From: Hoplostethus atlanticus
Lineage: Eukaryota > Chordata > Actinopteri > Trachichthyiformes > Trachichthyidae
Direction: 5' to 3'
NCBI GenBank assembly: GCA_034670405.1
Contig: JAXDDX010000114.1
Span: 1,504,001-1,568,000 of the forward strand
DNA: 64,000 bases
This document shows, piece by piece, positions 35,236 through 47,720 of the stretch. Numbering within the stretch: the stretch's first letter is position 1; every line of letters begins with the position of its first letter. Both the position numbers and the translations under genes were made by a program. Under the pieces are notes generated by a model. That model was not told the origin of the DNA and made no database searches. It saw nothing but the letters and a program-made list of their open reading frames with translations.

Positions 35236-38200
35236 TGCGTGCTGCGTGTGCTCATGCACACAAGCAAACAGAGATCCAGGTTAAGTGATTTGTGTCCTTG
35301 CGTGAGTGTGTAATGTGTTGCCACCTGCCTAAATGTTTGACTACGCCAATGGAATACGTCTGAAGGGCTGATTATACTGGCATCAGAGTGAAAATGATTA
35401 TGAATTATGGATGAATTTCACCCGTCTAGCTGAAATTATGCTGACGAAAAATTCTGTGAGAATCACATTGTTTATTGAGACGGAGGGACCTTGGGTTGTC
35501 TGTCCCTCATCCTCTCAGACACGACACAATAATACAGACAATAATACTGAATGCAGCTGGACAAAGGCTTCGCTCCTTTTCCTGTCAGGAGAAAAACTCT
35601 GAATGTCTGTGTTGGACATTGTTGGTTACGTCAGTGCAAATCTTATAAACACACTCCAGCTATTCCACCGCTTGGTGGAAGCGAAAGTGGCCCTGACAGA
35701 TTGATATCGGCTGTATTATACAGCAGGGTTCCTTCACCATCCACTGTGGCGTATGCTAATATTTAAGTGTTTGAGAATCGGTGCACATTGAATTGATTGT
35801 ATTGATGCAAAGAGAGGAGGCTGTCAGCATGGGTTTCATGTAATTCTGTTGGTCTAAAGTATATTCAACTGAGTTTTGTTTCTCAATTAGTCCAGATTAG
35901 AGTTTCAGTGACATTTAAAACAGAAAAGAGATTAGAAATCAGTAACAATTACACATTACTCCGTATTTACAATACTTTTCCATTGCCCAGTGAACAGTTT
36001 GACGTTGAAAAGACGCCTTCACCAAAACCCTGTTGTGTAAATATAGCGTCATAATGAAAGTTGAGATGATGTCCGTAGTCATTTTATTTGTTAAATCAGG
36101 ACCTAAACTGTTTCCAAAAGTTTGTTTTAATGTGTGATTTTTTTCCCCCTGGCCTAATATCACATTGTGAAAATGTTGTGCTCTTTGTGGTTGACCGTGA
36201 ACCTGCATGTCATGTAAAAACCTTGGAGTTGACCACCTCCTTGTAAAGAAAACCGTCTCCAAAAAGCTCCATGTGAATATGTTGTGAAATAAAACTTGGT
36301 TGTTGTGTATTGGATGTATTATTTTTACATTATTGCACAATAATCATATTCATGGCAATTCACTGGTGCTGCTCAACACAACACACTTGACACAATACAC
36401 CAGAATCGTCTTGCTAGGATTTTATCTAGGCCCTGTATATTTTGCTCTTCAAGGTCAAGGTGAAAGCCGCGTCCGTCATCCCTCAGCCTCGTGACAATTC
36501 TGAATCGCGCTACAGCGGTTTGTGAACCTGCGTGATGAAAAAGTGATGATAATGCAATCCCACATGGAGTCCAGCTTGGGCAGACAAGAGACAGAGCGGC
36601 CATTCCCAAGGTGACCCCCACCCGGCTCCCATTAATGTTTTATCAAGTCCTGGTCCAGACTTGAGGTCCCTGTCACAAAGTATTGTCTCCTGGGGTCTCA
36701 CAAGGGAGAACAAGTGTTTACATGCTCTTGCTCACCCCCCTCAGAACCGTTGCACACGATCGATCTAGACACAAGAAGCATCGCTACAAGGGGGCAGAAC
36801 TGGGAACGCTAGTGAAATCCTGTCGCTTTAAGAAACGACACCGGTGATTTCCAGGACAGTCAAATGAATTGTGGCGGTGACTATCAATGCTATATTTTAT
36901 GTCTCTTGCGAGCTCCTTTCTGTTGACAGATTTCATTACCTTGCCATGCTGCTGTTATGAAAGAGTCGCTCGCTGTTCCAATCCACAGTCCGCTGAAAAG
37001 GATTTCATTGGTTCTCCCAGCAAATCAAAAACAACCCAAATAAGTGATGCATGACTTCTCTTGTATTTCTGTCTAAACTTTGAACCTCTCAAAATCAGAG
37101 GCTGCCTGTCAACGTTTAAAACCCTTCTGACATAATGAACTCAATTATCTGTGTGGTGTTCATGAGTCACTTTTTTTGCGCACCTCATAGGAGTTCAGGA
37201 GCAGTCAAACCTTGACTGCCCCGGGATCTGCTGTCACCACAGGCATTTGAACGTAGGTCTACTTTTATGTGTCTTTGATTGTCCCTGAAAAATCTGCAGT
37301 GCAGTTTTATAACACTATACCACTAGACTATCCTTGCTAAGCCTTCAAATAGTATTAGTACTAATTTATTAATTGCACACTGGGAAAATAATCGCAAGCA
37401 ATTCAACACAGTACCATACCAAAGAGCACACATACTAGTAATAATAAGTAAAATTGTCCAAAATAAGTAGGCAGCACTGTCTTTGTAAGCCAGACTGTGT
37501 ATTGTGTGTGTGTTGTGGAGACAGCACTAGTCAAATTGGTAGCACTCTGAAATGCCACATCGTTTTGATACGTCTCCTGAATAGAACAAACTGTATGACA
37601 GCCTGGATGGGTCCAGCAACACTTACCTTTTCAGACGGCTGAATGGAGGATGGTTTGAAGCAGATTGTGGTGGATTTCTGGCAGGTGGAACAGGGGGAAA
37701 AACAAAACAAGACATTCTTGAATGCTTCATTTATCATCTGCGAGCAGGGCCTTATCTAAATGCTGCCTTTTGGCCTCATTGTGGTGCACTTCAATCCAAG
37801 AAGCAATTCAAGTACTTACCTGGCAGGAGGATATCATGGAGCATCAGCATGTCTGTGCTATTTTCAGCTGTATCCAAGACTGACACGGATTCTGAATGAC
37901 AGCAGGTGGTAGGGCCACTTAAAAAGAAAAGAAAAGAAAACACACGCCCACAAATGTCAAGATGTTTTTTTTTGCCTTTGAAGAGAGCCACTATACTATC
38001 TGAAACCATTAGTCCTCTTCCTGAGGCTGGGCCAGAGTTACAAATGATCATAACATGACCGAATAGTGGCATGTCAGTCTGACACCATCCGACAGCCACA
38101 TAGAGTCAAGGAGAGTGTTGTGCAAAATGTATGGTGTCTTGTACTCAAAGTTCATTATTAGTAAATGAGTGATTTGTTATTACTGTCAGTTAACATATTA

Positions 38201-38437
38201 CCAAAATGTATGATATCATCGGTAGTTATACAATGAATGAGATTGAAAACAATATCCAAAAATACTATTTGGATATACTGAGCTAATAAAACGTTCATGT
38301 GTATCATGGAAAGAATGAGATTAATCATAGTAAAGGTCAGTTATATGAAAATGTAATGCCCTGCTATGGAGTAACCCTGTTGTTTCTGCCATGAATAAAC
38401 CAATTTACAGACTACTGCTGGAGTGGTCGCCCCCCAG
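35236..38437. other. Unique stretch with a possible poly(A) site, no gene seen
   Basis: The stretch 36100-36320 resembles a 3' UTR end (see the separate entry). 36490-36710 is moderately CpG-bearing unique sequence. Open frames, including 35939-36340 on the minus strand (133 codons), are unrecognised. An (AAAAG)n patch lies near 37921-37940. Confidence 0.4.
36288..36316 (+). terminator. Candidate polyadenylation signal
   Basis: AATAAA at 36288-36293 is followed about 6 bases later by a GT-rich stretch (TTGGTTGTTGTGTATTGG). This is the arrangement of a vertebrate poly(A) site. No upstream stop-containing exon was identified, so a transcript is only a possibility. Confidence 0.25.
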
Positions 38438-38458
38438 CACACACACACACACACACAC
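38438..38458. repeat. (CA)n microsatellite
   Basis: About ten CA units, read directly. Confidence 0.9.
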
Positions 38459-39595
38459 GTAAGCCAGGCATCTGAAACAAGGCTTCTCTTAATGGTAGTA
38501 CCAAGTAGTATGACATTTACATTTGTTGAACCAAAACCACTTTACTTGCACATCCAGGTAGAGAAGGCAGTTCTCTGCATGTAAACATAGCCAGTGAGCT
38601 GGATGGTCAACAATCTGAATGGAAGATAATAAAGCAAAGAACCACCCGATGAAATCGGCCATTTTGAAAGCAACCTGACGACACATTTGTACCAGGGCTC
38701 GGTCATGCCAGTGTATGGCTAACAGTGTCAGTAGTTGTTGTTTTCTTCATGCACATAAACTCAAATAATGACATGACACATGGGTTTTGTTTCCTATCCT
38801 ACAACACTATTTTATTGACATGAGGACACTATGGTGTCTAATTTGAGTGCACGCGTTCTGTCATGAAGTCATTCATATATTTTGGTTCATAATTTGTTAC
38901 CTTGTTTTGTTGCCCTCTGTATGTTGTGGTGGCGGAGGTGTCAACCATTAAAAAGTTGGGCCAAACAGTGAGGCAGCCTTTTATACTGAAAGGACAGGAA
39001 GTGGAAGGTGCCAACTCCAAGTGCAGATTCTGAGAACTTTATTGGAGATTCAGCAAACTTTGGACTCTTTATGTTCCTTTGAAATTGAATTTGAACAAGA
39101 GATCATTATTACTTGCTTTACTTGGATTCTTGTTTTCATTAGCCTCATAGAGTTTGTCATGTTTCTTTCCCCCCTTGTTTCTGTTAGGCTCACCCAGGTG
39201 TGTGTATGAGTTGGGTAAATCAACAAGTAGCGTTAGTACCTTTCTCTCCTGATGTGGAACTTATTGAGGAAGCAATGGAAGGCTTAAATGTAGACTGTGA
39301 TCAAGCAGTTGTACTACACAGGAGACAACATTTAAGGACACCCTCAATCAGAATGGTCCCAGATATATTCTGGGAAAAGAAATCTTAAGACCTGAAACAA
39401 AATTACTTCACCAAAGGATCCAATTTGGCAATTTCTGATCAAGATTAAGAGAGAATATAAAAAATGGTGAAAGTAGCACATTTCCCTACCTTATTTAAGG
39501 ATTAGGTCAAATTTACATAGAATAGAGGTATTATCAGACTTCATGTTTCTAAATTAGCTCTCAGCTGCTAATCCCATGGACTACAGCACAATTGA

Positions 39596-39597
<2 letters not shown>
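38459..39597. other. Unique stretch, no gene seen
   Basis: A short plus-strand frame (39200-39388) reads in part DVELIEEAMEGLNVDCDQ. It is rather protein-like in composition but unrecognised and short. Nothing else was seen. Confidence 0.4.

Positions 39598-39641
<44 letters not shown>
39598..39641. repeat. (GT)22 microsatellite
   Basis: About 22 perfect GT units, read directly. It is the longest perfect dinucleotide tract in the window. Confidence 0.95.
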
Positions 39642-39644
<3 letters not shown>

Positions 39645-41862
39645 GGCAGGTGGTTTGAGCTAGTACATAGATATTTATTTTATCATGGAAAAGTACAATG
39701 TTGGCATCAACCATGAAATATATACCGGGTGTATGCCAAGACAATTCAATCCATTGTCGCCCATTGTTGTTCCCTGCTGTTTATGGGATTTGAAATGAGG
39801 CATTTAGAAGGTAATTATTTAATAAAAAACATAAGAACATAACAGGCAGATACACCAAGAATAAAACAGATTAAAGAGATTACATAAAAGCCTGTCTGTA
39901 AAAATGTGATGTAAGAAACAGAATGACTTTGAAACGTTGCCTTGATTTTACCATGAGCTCTTTTACCAGTGTACAGAAGCTCAATCACTCAATCCATTTT
40001 CTGGAGCCGAGTCCGTAGATATTTTTAGGATGATATGTAATATATATACAAAACAGATGCCGGCTTCAGCGTTCTTGGGCTTGAGTCAAAGAAAAAAAGT
40101 CTTTATCAAGGAGAACAGAAGTCCACAAGTTACAGAAGTCTCCACAAACCATTAACTACTGCAAACAGAGCCATCTGCTGACTGCAAGTGTCTCTCATGC
40201 CCTACTTTTCTTGACGCTCAGTAAAATGTGAAATATGTCCCCTGGAACAAAAAGCTGAAGGTGAGCATCTGCAGTGTAAATTAGATTTAATCCCCTACTC
40301 GATCATCACGTAACTGAAAGTCCCTCAAATGGATTCCCAATCTCCCCTGCCATTTGATAATATATATATATCGAGAAAACCCTTTCATCTTTCCAAAGTA
40401 CACCTTTCCCTCAGATTTGACTTGGAAAAAGAAATGAAACGTTCCCTTTTTCATCAGAGATTTACTGTAATACGCCACTGCTCCAGCACAGGATCTTCCT
40501 ACATCCACTTACTGTACGTTTAATTGTTTTAACATTGCCATTGATTAGGCCCTATATAGAGTTGAAGCATCCACATCCTACAGAAATGCTGTTTTCTAAG
40601 AAGTATATAAATCATGAAAACTCAGGAAATCTTACATTTTTTAGTTTTTTTCCAACTCTCACGCCTTCTCATGAAACAAATTAGAGGACTTCTTAATCAC
40701 TTTGATATATATCGTATGAATTATAAAACCTGAAATTGGCTAGAGATTTGGCATCAAATGTTCTTCCTAGTGAGTCCCAATCAGGCGTGAAGGCAATTTC
40801 TCCTTTTCCCTCCAAAGACACTAAGGAAAAGGACATCTCGACAGGTGGGCAACTCAATATGGCCACATTTTTACACTACTTTTAGTAGCTCTGTCTCAGT
40901 GCCACCTACTGCAAACCTTTTTTCTTTCCCAGTTCTGTCTCTCAGCCTGGCAGTAGCTAATTGCCATGTTCAATGTTGTGGATCCATGTCACTATGGGTA
41001 AAATGGGGGACCACCAGCATGTCAAAGCCACTCCTGAAAGATGTTTTTGGCCAATGCACGTTGCAGGGGGCGGGAGTAGTAACAAAGTATGTATCAAAGG
41101 ATGAGCTTCCCACACTGCTGCATCAGGGTTTCTAGTCAACATGATGCGTGCCAGGTTTTATTTCTGTGCGCAGTCAATGTCAAAGGTTTTCACGTTTTTA
41201 ATGCTTTTCCATAGTTAACTTTAATTCCCATTGCCTCTTTGAAGATCAGCGCTTGATTGTGTTAACAGGAAGTTAACAGCCAACTGTTCTTCAGTCATCC
41301 TGACGCTGTTCCCCTAACAGCCTGATTAAAAACTGGGGGGAGGCAAGCTGGTAGTCTGCCGATCAACCGCTGCTTATTCCCAGCTGGTCAAGGCTGTACA
41401 AATTACATCACGTCATGATCACTACACGGGACCAGCATTTACATTTTCATGAAGAGAGCCTCTCCCACAGGGTGATGGTGCACCAGCCTTGAGCGACCTG
41501 ACCTTGCACAGTGTTGTCCGTCGCTGGATGTCAGGAGGCGTGGAGAAGTGTGTGTGTGTATGTGTGTGTATGTGTGTCAAGGGGGTGGGGATGGGTAGAT
41601 TAGTGTTGATTGTGGGAGAAGGTGGGTGCTGGCAAACCTTGTATTAGTTTTTATTTTTCTATTCCCCCGGCTCCATGCATTCTGCCAATGTTGAATTATT
41701 CAATGGTATTTCCGTGCTTTAAGCTGGCTAATCATATATTAATTATACTTAATCTGCCAACAAATATATGTGGTAGCACAACTACCACTAGACAGACAGG
41801 AAATGCTTTGAGTTAAGCATTTGACATGCTTCGAAATGCATGGAGAAGCCAATATTAAGCAA
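39642..41862. other. Unique stretch, no gene seen
   Basis: An imperfect (TG)n with A interruptions lies at 41549-41578. No recognised gene or transposon. Confidence 0.45.
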
Positions 41863-42200
41863 TGCAATTCAAACTTTATTGTCCCATGAGGGAAATTTGA
41901 TTTGCAGTAAAACAGCCAATAAAATACATAGAAACACAATAAAACCTCAGTAACATAAAGCACAATAAAATGCATAACAAATCGCCACATCTACCCCGCT
42001 TGATAAGACCAGACAAGGAGTCAATAGCTTGACAGAATGCAGTAAAAGGCAAAACGCAAAGTGCTTGTACATGTATGAGACACTACATTACTTCCTGTCC
42101 AAATGAATTAATCTAATTGCAGTGGGGATAAATGAGTCCTTGGAGTTAAGGCACTCTACAGCGGCACCCAGAGGCCATCGACTCAAACTGCCCTCTCGGG
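41863..42200 (-). mobile_element. LINE 3' UTR and tail fragment (minus strand)
   Basis: It starts with 'gcaattcaaactttattgtc', then 'ccatgagggaaatttgattt', 'gcagtaaaacagcc' and AATAAAA-rich sequence, as in the fragments at 23139 and 30182. It then continues with 'attgcagtggggataaatga' and 'tccttggagttaagg', which fit the 3' UTR further inside the same kind of fish LINE. It is the most complete of the three tails, with no reverse-transcriptase part. The right limit is uncertain because a G-run follows. Confidence 0.55.
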
Positions 42201-42201
42201 A

Positions 42202-42303
42202 GGGGGGGGGGGGGGGTTACTGTGTCGTGCCAAAAGGAAAGGCCAGCAGAGAGACTGCTCTAGGAAGTACCCCCTAACCCCCCCCCCCCCCCCCCCCCCC
42301 CCC
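42202..42303. repeat. G15 and C26 homopolymers 61 nt apart
   Basis: Fifteen G (42202-42216), a 61-nt spacer, then twenty-six C (42278-42303) on the same strand. They could pair as a G/C hairpin, or form G-quadruplex and i-motif structures on separate strands. Length is prone to polymerase slippage and sequencing error. Confidence 0.9.
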
Positions 42304-45300
42304 TCCCTCTCTCTACACGCCTGTGACGTCAGACACTGGTAGCCTCAGCAGGAGATTATGATGACATTAGGGCTCTTCAAAATGTCCCCCTCACCAGAGG
42401 CATGCTTGGTTCAGTTCCCCAGCGGTCCTAAGGGGGAAACCCTTACAACGCCACCTCCGCAAATGACTGTACACCTAGAGAGAAAGAGGTACCATCTCTA
42501 TTCATGTTACTTTAATCATCCGTGCTTTGCCCACTGAAGAGTAACCAGTGTTTTCTGCTCTGGAGGAGGAGCGGGGGGGAGGCAGGGAGAATAGCAGGTT
42601 CCTTACACTTGGCTGCTGTACATCGATAGGTAAAAGGCAGGGAAGAAAGATGGAGGTTGTTTACAACACTTCAAACAAATTCGACGCCTCCATCTCATTT
42701 TTATAGGCTTTTTCCCTCCACAGATCCAGCATCCCTCAGTTTCATTACTTTGAGGTGGAGATGAGGTCAGCATAGTGCTGGACGGTCTATCAAAACTCCC
42801 TGCTGAGACTATTTTGGCTGGTGGAAAAACATTTTCTCCCGTAGATACCCTGCACGCACAGAAGCACACACACTGTCCTGATCTCTTTCTACCCCTCTAC
42901 CTCCCTACCTTTCGCACATGCACCGGGGATCATCTCGGGCTGCGCTCCAGCCACGTGTCTGTAAGCCTGTGTGGCTAAAGCGTGCGCCTTGGGCTGTGCA
43001 CGGAACCACCACCGACCCGACCACATACAGGAGAGGCCTCGTTCACCGGGTTCAGCTGCCCATTGTCTCACTTCTAATGGAAAGCCAAGGAGAAAATGAA
43101 ATAGAGCCAGAGGTGCATGCAAATCTATATATGCACAGTGAGTCGGCAATACAAATTGTTTCCATTAGCGGTTGTTTCTTTCCAACGGTTTAATATGATG
43201 TTTTCCCTGCCGCTAGCAACACAGCATTTAAGTGCATTTAAACAAAGTAAAAGCTAATATCAATTAGACTACAGTGTCAATGCCTCACGCCATTGAATGC
43301 CTGCTTGCTATTCTTGTAGAGAATTATTTTCCACCTGGCAAACACGGGATGAGTCATTTATTTATAAGGGCTTACAGCATCTATTGAGACACCGCTTCGT
43401 ATGATCTCCGTTTCGGCGTTTCATCAAGAAGCCAATTTGCTTGTTAATAACTCTCATGTGTTTCATTCGATAAAGAGTGAATGCTTAACCAGCGCCGTTC
43501 ACCGAACACAACACACCATCAGACCGATGGAAGACAGACCACGCCAACTCGAGGACAGTCAACGCAGCCTATGCCAACCTCAAGGACAGTCACACAATGG
43601 CTAAGCAGCACGCCATGAGAAGCCGTTATGCTGCACTCTGTTTAATACACAGCACGCAGCGTCATAACAAGCTTTTGATCAGGCTTGAAGAGAGAATAAT
43701 GCATGAACATTGTATGGAATCTATCCTCTAGTCTATCCCCCAGCTCTTTGTCAAGAGCCGTTCAAAGTGGGAGATACTCTGGCGAAGATCTGCATCATAT
43801 TGACTGAGTGAGATGATTGAGGATTGGCTTTGTTGGAAAGCCTAACAGTCCAGGTTTTGTTTGCTAACTGCAATGATTCAACTTCAAATCATAAATAATT
43901 GACAGATAAGTCAATGTGCAGACAGCGAGTGCAATTAACTTTGCACTAATCTAGATTAAATGACTACACCGATTTACTGAAGTAGTCGTTTGGTGGGGGA
44001 ATTATGCAACCACGCCACCGTGAAGGGGCAGATATCATACCTGTCAAATACATTCCCAGCTAAACCAGTTAGTGTCAGATAATCGTGCATATAACATCAC
44101 CGTTAGCTTTGTCACCTCTAACATATTTGGCTGTCATCACTGTCAACAGACTGTGAGCTGGTAAGAAATGATGACTAAGATTGATGATTAATTGCTTGCA
44201 AACCTGAAGGAAGCCTCGTAACAACACTAACAATGCCAGCACAGAAACAACAGAAATTCTGTGTTTATTATTGTCACCATTATCCCTGAGAATTGAGTGA
44301 ATCCATGAGCTTCGGGAAGATTGGTCTAACAATGGTCTAGGCAAGACTAGTCCGAGTTAAATCAAGTCCTTGAGAGGAATGTAACTGAGAGTCTGAAGCT
44401 AACCATTGTGTAACATAACACAACCAAAGCGTGTGCTGTCATTTGACTGAATCAAAATAGAGGAGAAAAAAAAGATATATGGAAATAAAATGGTCCAGGA
44501 TTCTGTTTACAAGCTCTATTTATTCCACAAGCATCGTCTTGAAGTCCCCCGAAAATTTCAACTTTGGAAGAAGAGACGTATTAAATTTCATGCGGAACAT
44601 TTTCAGCTCGGGCATTCAGATAGCTGTGAGATTAGTTTGACTCATGCGCGTTGCTCATATATGGCACACATATCACTGCATAAACCATTTTGCACATTGT
44701 CAACAATGCAGAATCCCATTTTCAACCTTGTTGTCCAGGCGTGCATCATGGTGATACATCCCTTTTCAGTCGCAGTGCAGGTAATTTTCTACACAATGCA
44801 TCACATCATGTCATCGAGGACAACAATTGTTGCGAGGGAACCTGTCTGCTCGAGACACCGCTGTGCTGTCGTAACAAATGCGAGGACAGAATGATTACCA
44901 ATGGAGATAAAGGTGCACACTCCGTACTCCGTAAAAAAAAAATTTGTAACACACTGTTCTCTCCATGTGTCTTGTTTACTGAGATCTCTGAAATGATCTC
45001 TGCACTCAAAACTATTGTTTTTTGTTCAAGATCTAGCAGTGAGTCACTATTCAGTTAATATAATTCCCTGTTGCCAAAATAAAGAGGTATCCTATTACTG
45101 ATAAAAGCCGTGAGAGTTTGTGACGGGAATGGCCAAGCTGATAAAATGGAAGTGGATAATTGGAATGTACATTTTTTACTCCTGTGTCTAACACCCTCAA
45201 CAAGAGGTGAAGAGGTAATTTATCCTATTTTGTGTTTGTCAGCTCTTATCCATCCAAGACGGCGGCCTCGTGACAGTGTGATCTCCTACTTCACCAGGAA

Positions 45301-46241
45301 TTCATGGGGCTCGAGGGCGTTCCCATAATCACTGCTGTCATTGTCGGGGCAAGACACAAAGCGGCCATTACTGTTCCCACTGGATGGCTGACCTGACCTC
45401 CTCATAGCGTTCCCCTGCCATGAACATTAGACCATTTGGCCTCAATTCATCCCTTGTCTGGTAATGGGCAGGATGTTCTTCAGGGAGGTAATAGCAAAAT
45501 AGTCACTGTCAGTCTCAGTGGTTTTAGGGAAACTAAAGCCTTATTTGCATTAATCCTGTGCAAATGTCTGGAATTTATAAAGGAAAAAAAAAATAATACA
45601 AATCCCATGCCGATCGTACTGTTTCTGGTGTGCCATTTCTTTTTCTTCATTTCTGGCTCCACTCCACAACTACTTCCAGGAAGTACTTAATCTGTGCGAA
45701 TGCGTTGCACAAAAGGCAGAGGTTGTCGGGGCAGTTCATTTATTACACAAGGTCCCCATATAACTCTCAATAAGTCAGACATGTTGGCATTACAGGCACA
45801 TGTGAACACACCACAAGGAACTGTATGGGTCATTATTCTACCTGTACTGTATATTGCATGCACTATTTTTTTCAACTATCAACAAGCTGCCTGGGTTATT
45901 CCTCACCTGCCCATGCATGGATCTGGTGTTGTGCTGGTAATATCACACTGGTAATAACTCTTCTGGAAGTATTATTAGTATTATGCACTGTTCTTCATCC
46001 TTTACATCTGATGCCACCTAATCTAATGTTTATCATGAAGCTGCCACGGTGTTGATTTCATTCCAATGCTGATAAAACGCTTGAAAACGCAGAGACCTTA
46101 CAATGACCTTGTTTTGCTTCAGCTCTTCAAATGTATTCTATTTTCATAAAAGGAATTCTTCTTTGCACAGAAGAATAATGTTATTGACAATTTCCCTCAA
46201 CTAAATTACAGTTTGTCTTTTCACATATCCCTCCTACAATT
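42304..46241. other. Unique stretch, no gene seen
   Basis: A CpG-bearing patch lies at about 42910-43060. Open frames such as 44490-44894 (134 codons) are unrecognised. No repeats were found by eye. Confidence 0.4.
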
Positions 46242-46255
46242 ACACACACACACAC
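46242..46255. repeat. Short (CA)n microsatellite
   Basis: Read directly; followed at once by repeat-like sequence. Confidence 0.75.
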
Positions 46256-46289
46256 CCACACAAAGCCAGCTACAAATGTGCCTCTCTTG

Positions 46290-46450
46290 AGAGAGCGCAG
46301 AGCACAGCAGTGCCCCTGGAACAGTTGGGAGTTCAGTGCCTTGCTCAAGGTCAAGGTTATCAGCATTGACAATGTGGACCACAGATGTAATACCAACCAC
46401 CTTCCAGTCGCCAGCTCACCAGAGGAACACACCCTGCTCCTCTAGGATTG
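46290..46450 (-). repeat. Interspersed repeat of the 'GTGCCTTGCTCAAGG' type
   Basis: The words 'acagttgggagttcagtgcc', 'ttgctcaagg', 'aatgtggaccacagatg' and 'accttccagtcgccagctc' follow the order of a very common fish dispersed repeat, known to me from SINE/LINE-derived sequence. The strand is my guess. No target duplication was found. Confidence 0.45.
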
Positions 46451-47387
46451 CATCCAGCAAATGTACAGCTGTTAGTGAGCCTCCCTACCTCGAGGCGAAC
46501 CTGCTGCTCCAGACACAATCTCCATTTGTTTTCTTTTAATCCTCCTCAGGAGCAGATTAAAGGTGCTCAGTGGTTACCCTAGGGCTGCAAGTGTTTTTAA
46601 GAGTCTCTCCATCCACCCTATGTAGGCCAAGTATCCTCTAAACACGTATGTGTGTTAGGGGTGAAGAACAGAACATAATACTTCCAAAGGGGTTAACAAG
46701 TGAACCGTTGATATGGCCAGGGTCATAATACTAGCTAGATATGGTCTGGTTTAGGATCATTGGTTTATAAGAATCATAGTCTAGTCATCAAATAGTCACC
46801 AAATGCCAGTCAAAACCAATGGAATGAGTCTTTACAATCCTGTGATTGTGAAGTAGACAAGGAGATCGGGGCTTGTGGATAGTGAGTGAAACTACGTTGG
46901 CTTTAAAAACTCCCAAAGTGCTGTGGTGGCACAGTGTTGTTGGCAGTAAGGAGGATCACTGTCTGCAGAGCAAACAGACCACACAAATCATAGGGTTAGG
47001 GGTACCAGCAGAACAAGCAATGGGCCATCTGAGGAACTGGATTTGGATTTCAGAAGTAACAGAAATACATGTATCAGCTGTCACATATCTTAATCTGTCC
47101 AAAACTATCATGAGGAAAGGATTTCTTCCCTTTAGCAGTTTATAATGAGAAAAAATAACCATTCAAGGACAGCCTTGATGTTTTTGGAGACAATGGAAAC
47201 TTTCAACTATCCGATATGATTTGACATCAGCTTGACCAGGAACTAGCCTGCTGTGATCAATGACTCCATGTCCTTTATCTATGCTCTCCTTGTTGCTCAG
47301 TAGATAGTTTCTCATTTCTCAACATTTAAATGACAATGTAGATCCTCTTTCCTCAGTAGGATAATAACTCAGTGGTGCTGTTTTCAA
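46451..47387. other. Unique stretch, no gene seen
   Basis: Nothing recognisable on either strand. Confidence 0.4.
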
Positions 47388-47720
47388 AGGGGCAATAAGT
47401 AAGGTTTTTACTGCCCTATAGCACGAAATGACCATAATATATCTGCGGGGGGTTGATAGTGTTCTTGATCAATTCCAGTGACTCAACGATTACTTTGACA
47501 GGTGCTGAGATTTCTGGCTTTCCAAACGCACTTTCCAGCCCGAACTCCCCACCCCGCTGGAGTTTCAAGACACTCCTAGCCGGAAACGTGTCCTCCTTCC
47601 ATCCAAAATTAACCTTTGCAATCTCCCTGCCTCTGTGCACATCCACAGAGGACTTCCTCGGCTGCCCAATTACAAGGTGAATTAATTTCCCTGTGTTGTG
47701 CATGAAACCCTGGTTAGCAG
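47388..47720. repeat. Possible interspersed repeat
   Basis: The text from 'ggggcaataagtaaggtttt' through 'ctgccctatagcacgaaatg' and 'ctccaccccgctggagtttc'-like wording recalls a dispersed fish element, but I could not define ends or a target duplication. Memory-based and weak. It may be unique sequence. Confidence 0.3.

Noticed and set aside
35939-36340. Minus-strand open frame of 133 codons
   Set aside because: No recognisable domain, and the opposite strand carries a better-supported 3' UTR-like signal.
39171-39200. 10-nt exon-like segment after a pyrimidine tract (tctgttag ... gtgtgtg)
   Set aside because: Weak TAG acceptor and a GTGTGTG donor in low-complexity sequence; not a multiple of three.
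39200-39388. Protein-like short frame (DVELIEEAMEGLNVDCDQ)
   Set aside because: Only 62 codons, no family recognised, no splice partners; left as background.
44490-44894. Plus-strand open frame of 134 codons
   Set aside because: No recognisable domain, no splice or promoter context, and composition typical of translated AT-rich non-coding DNA.
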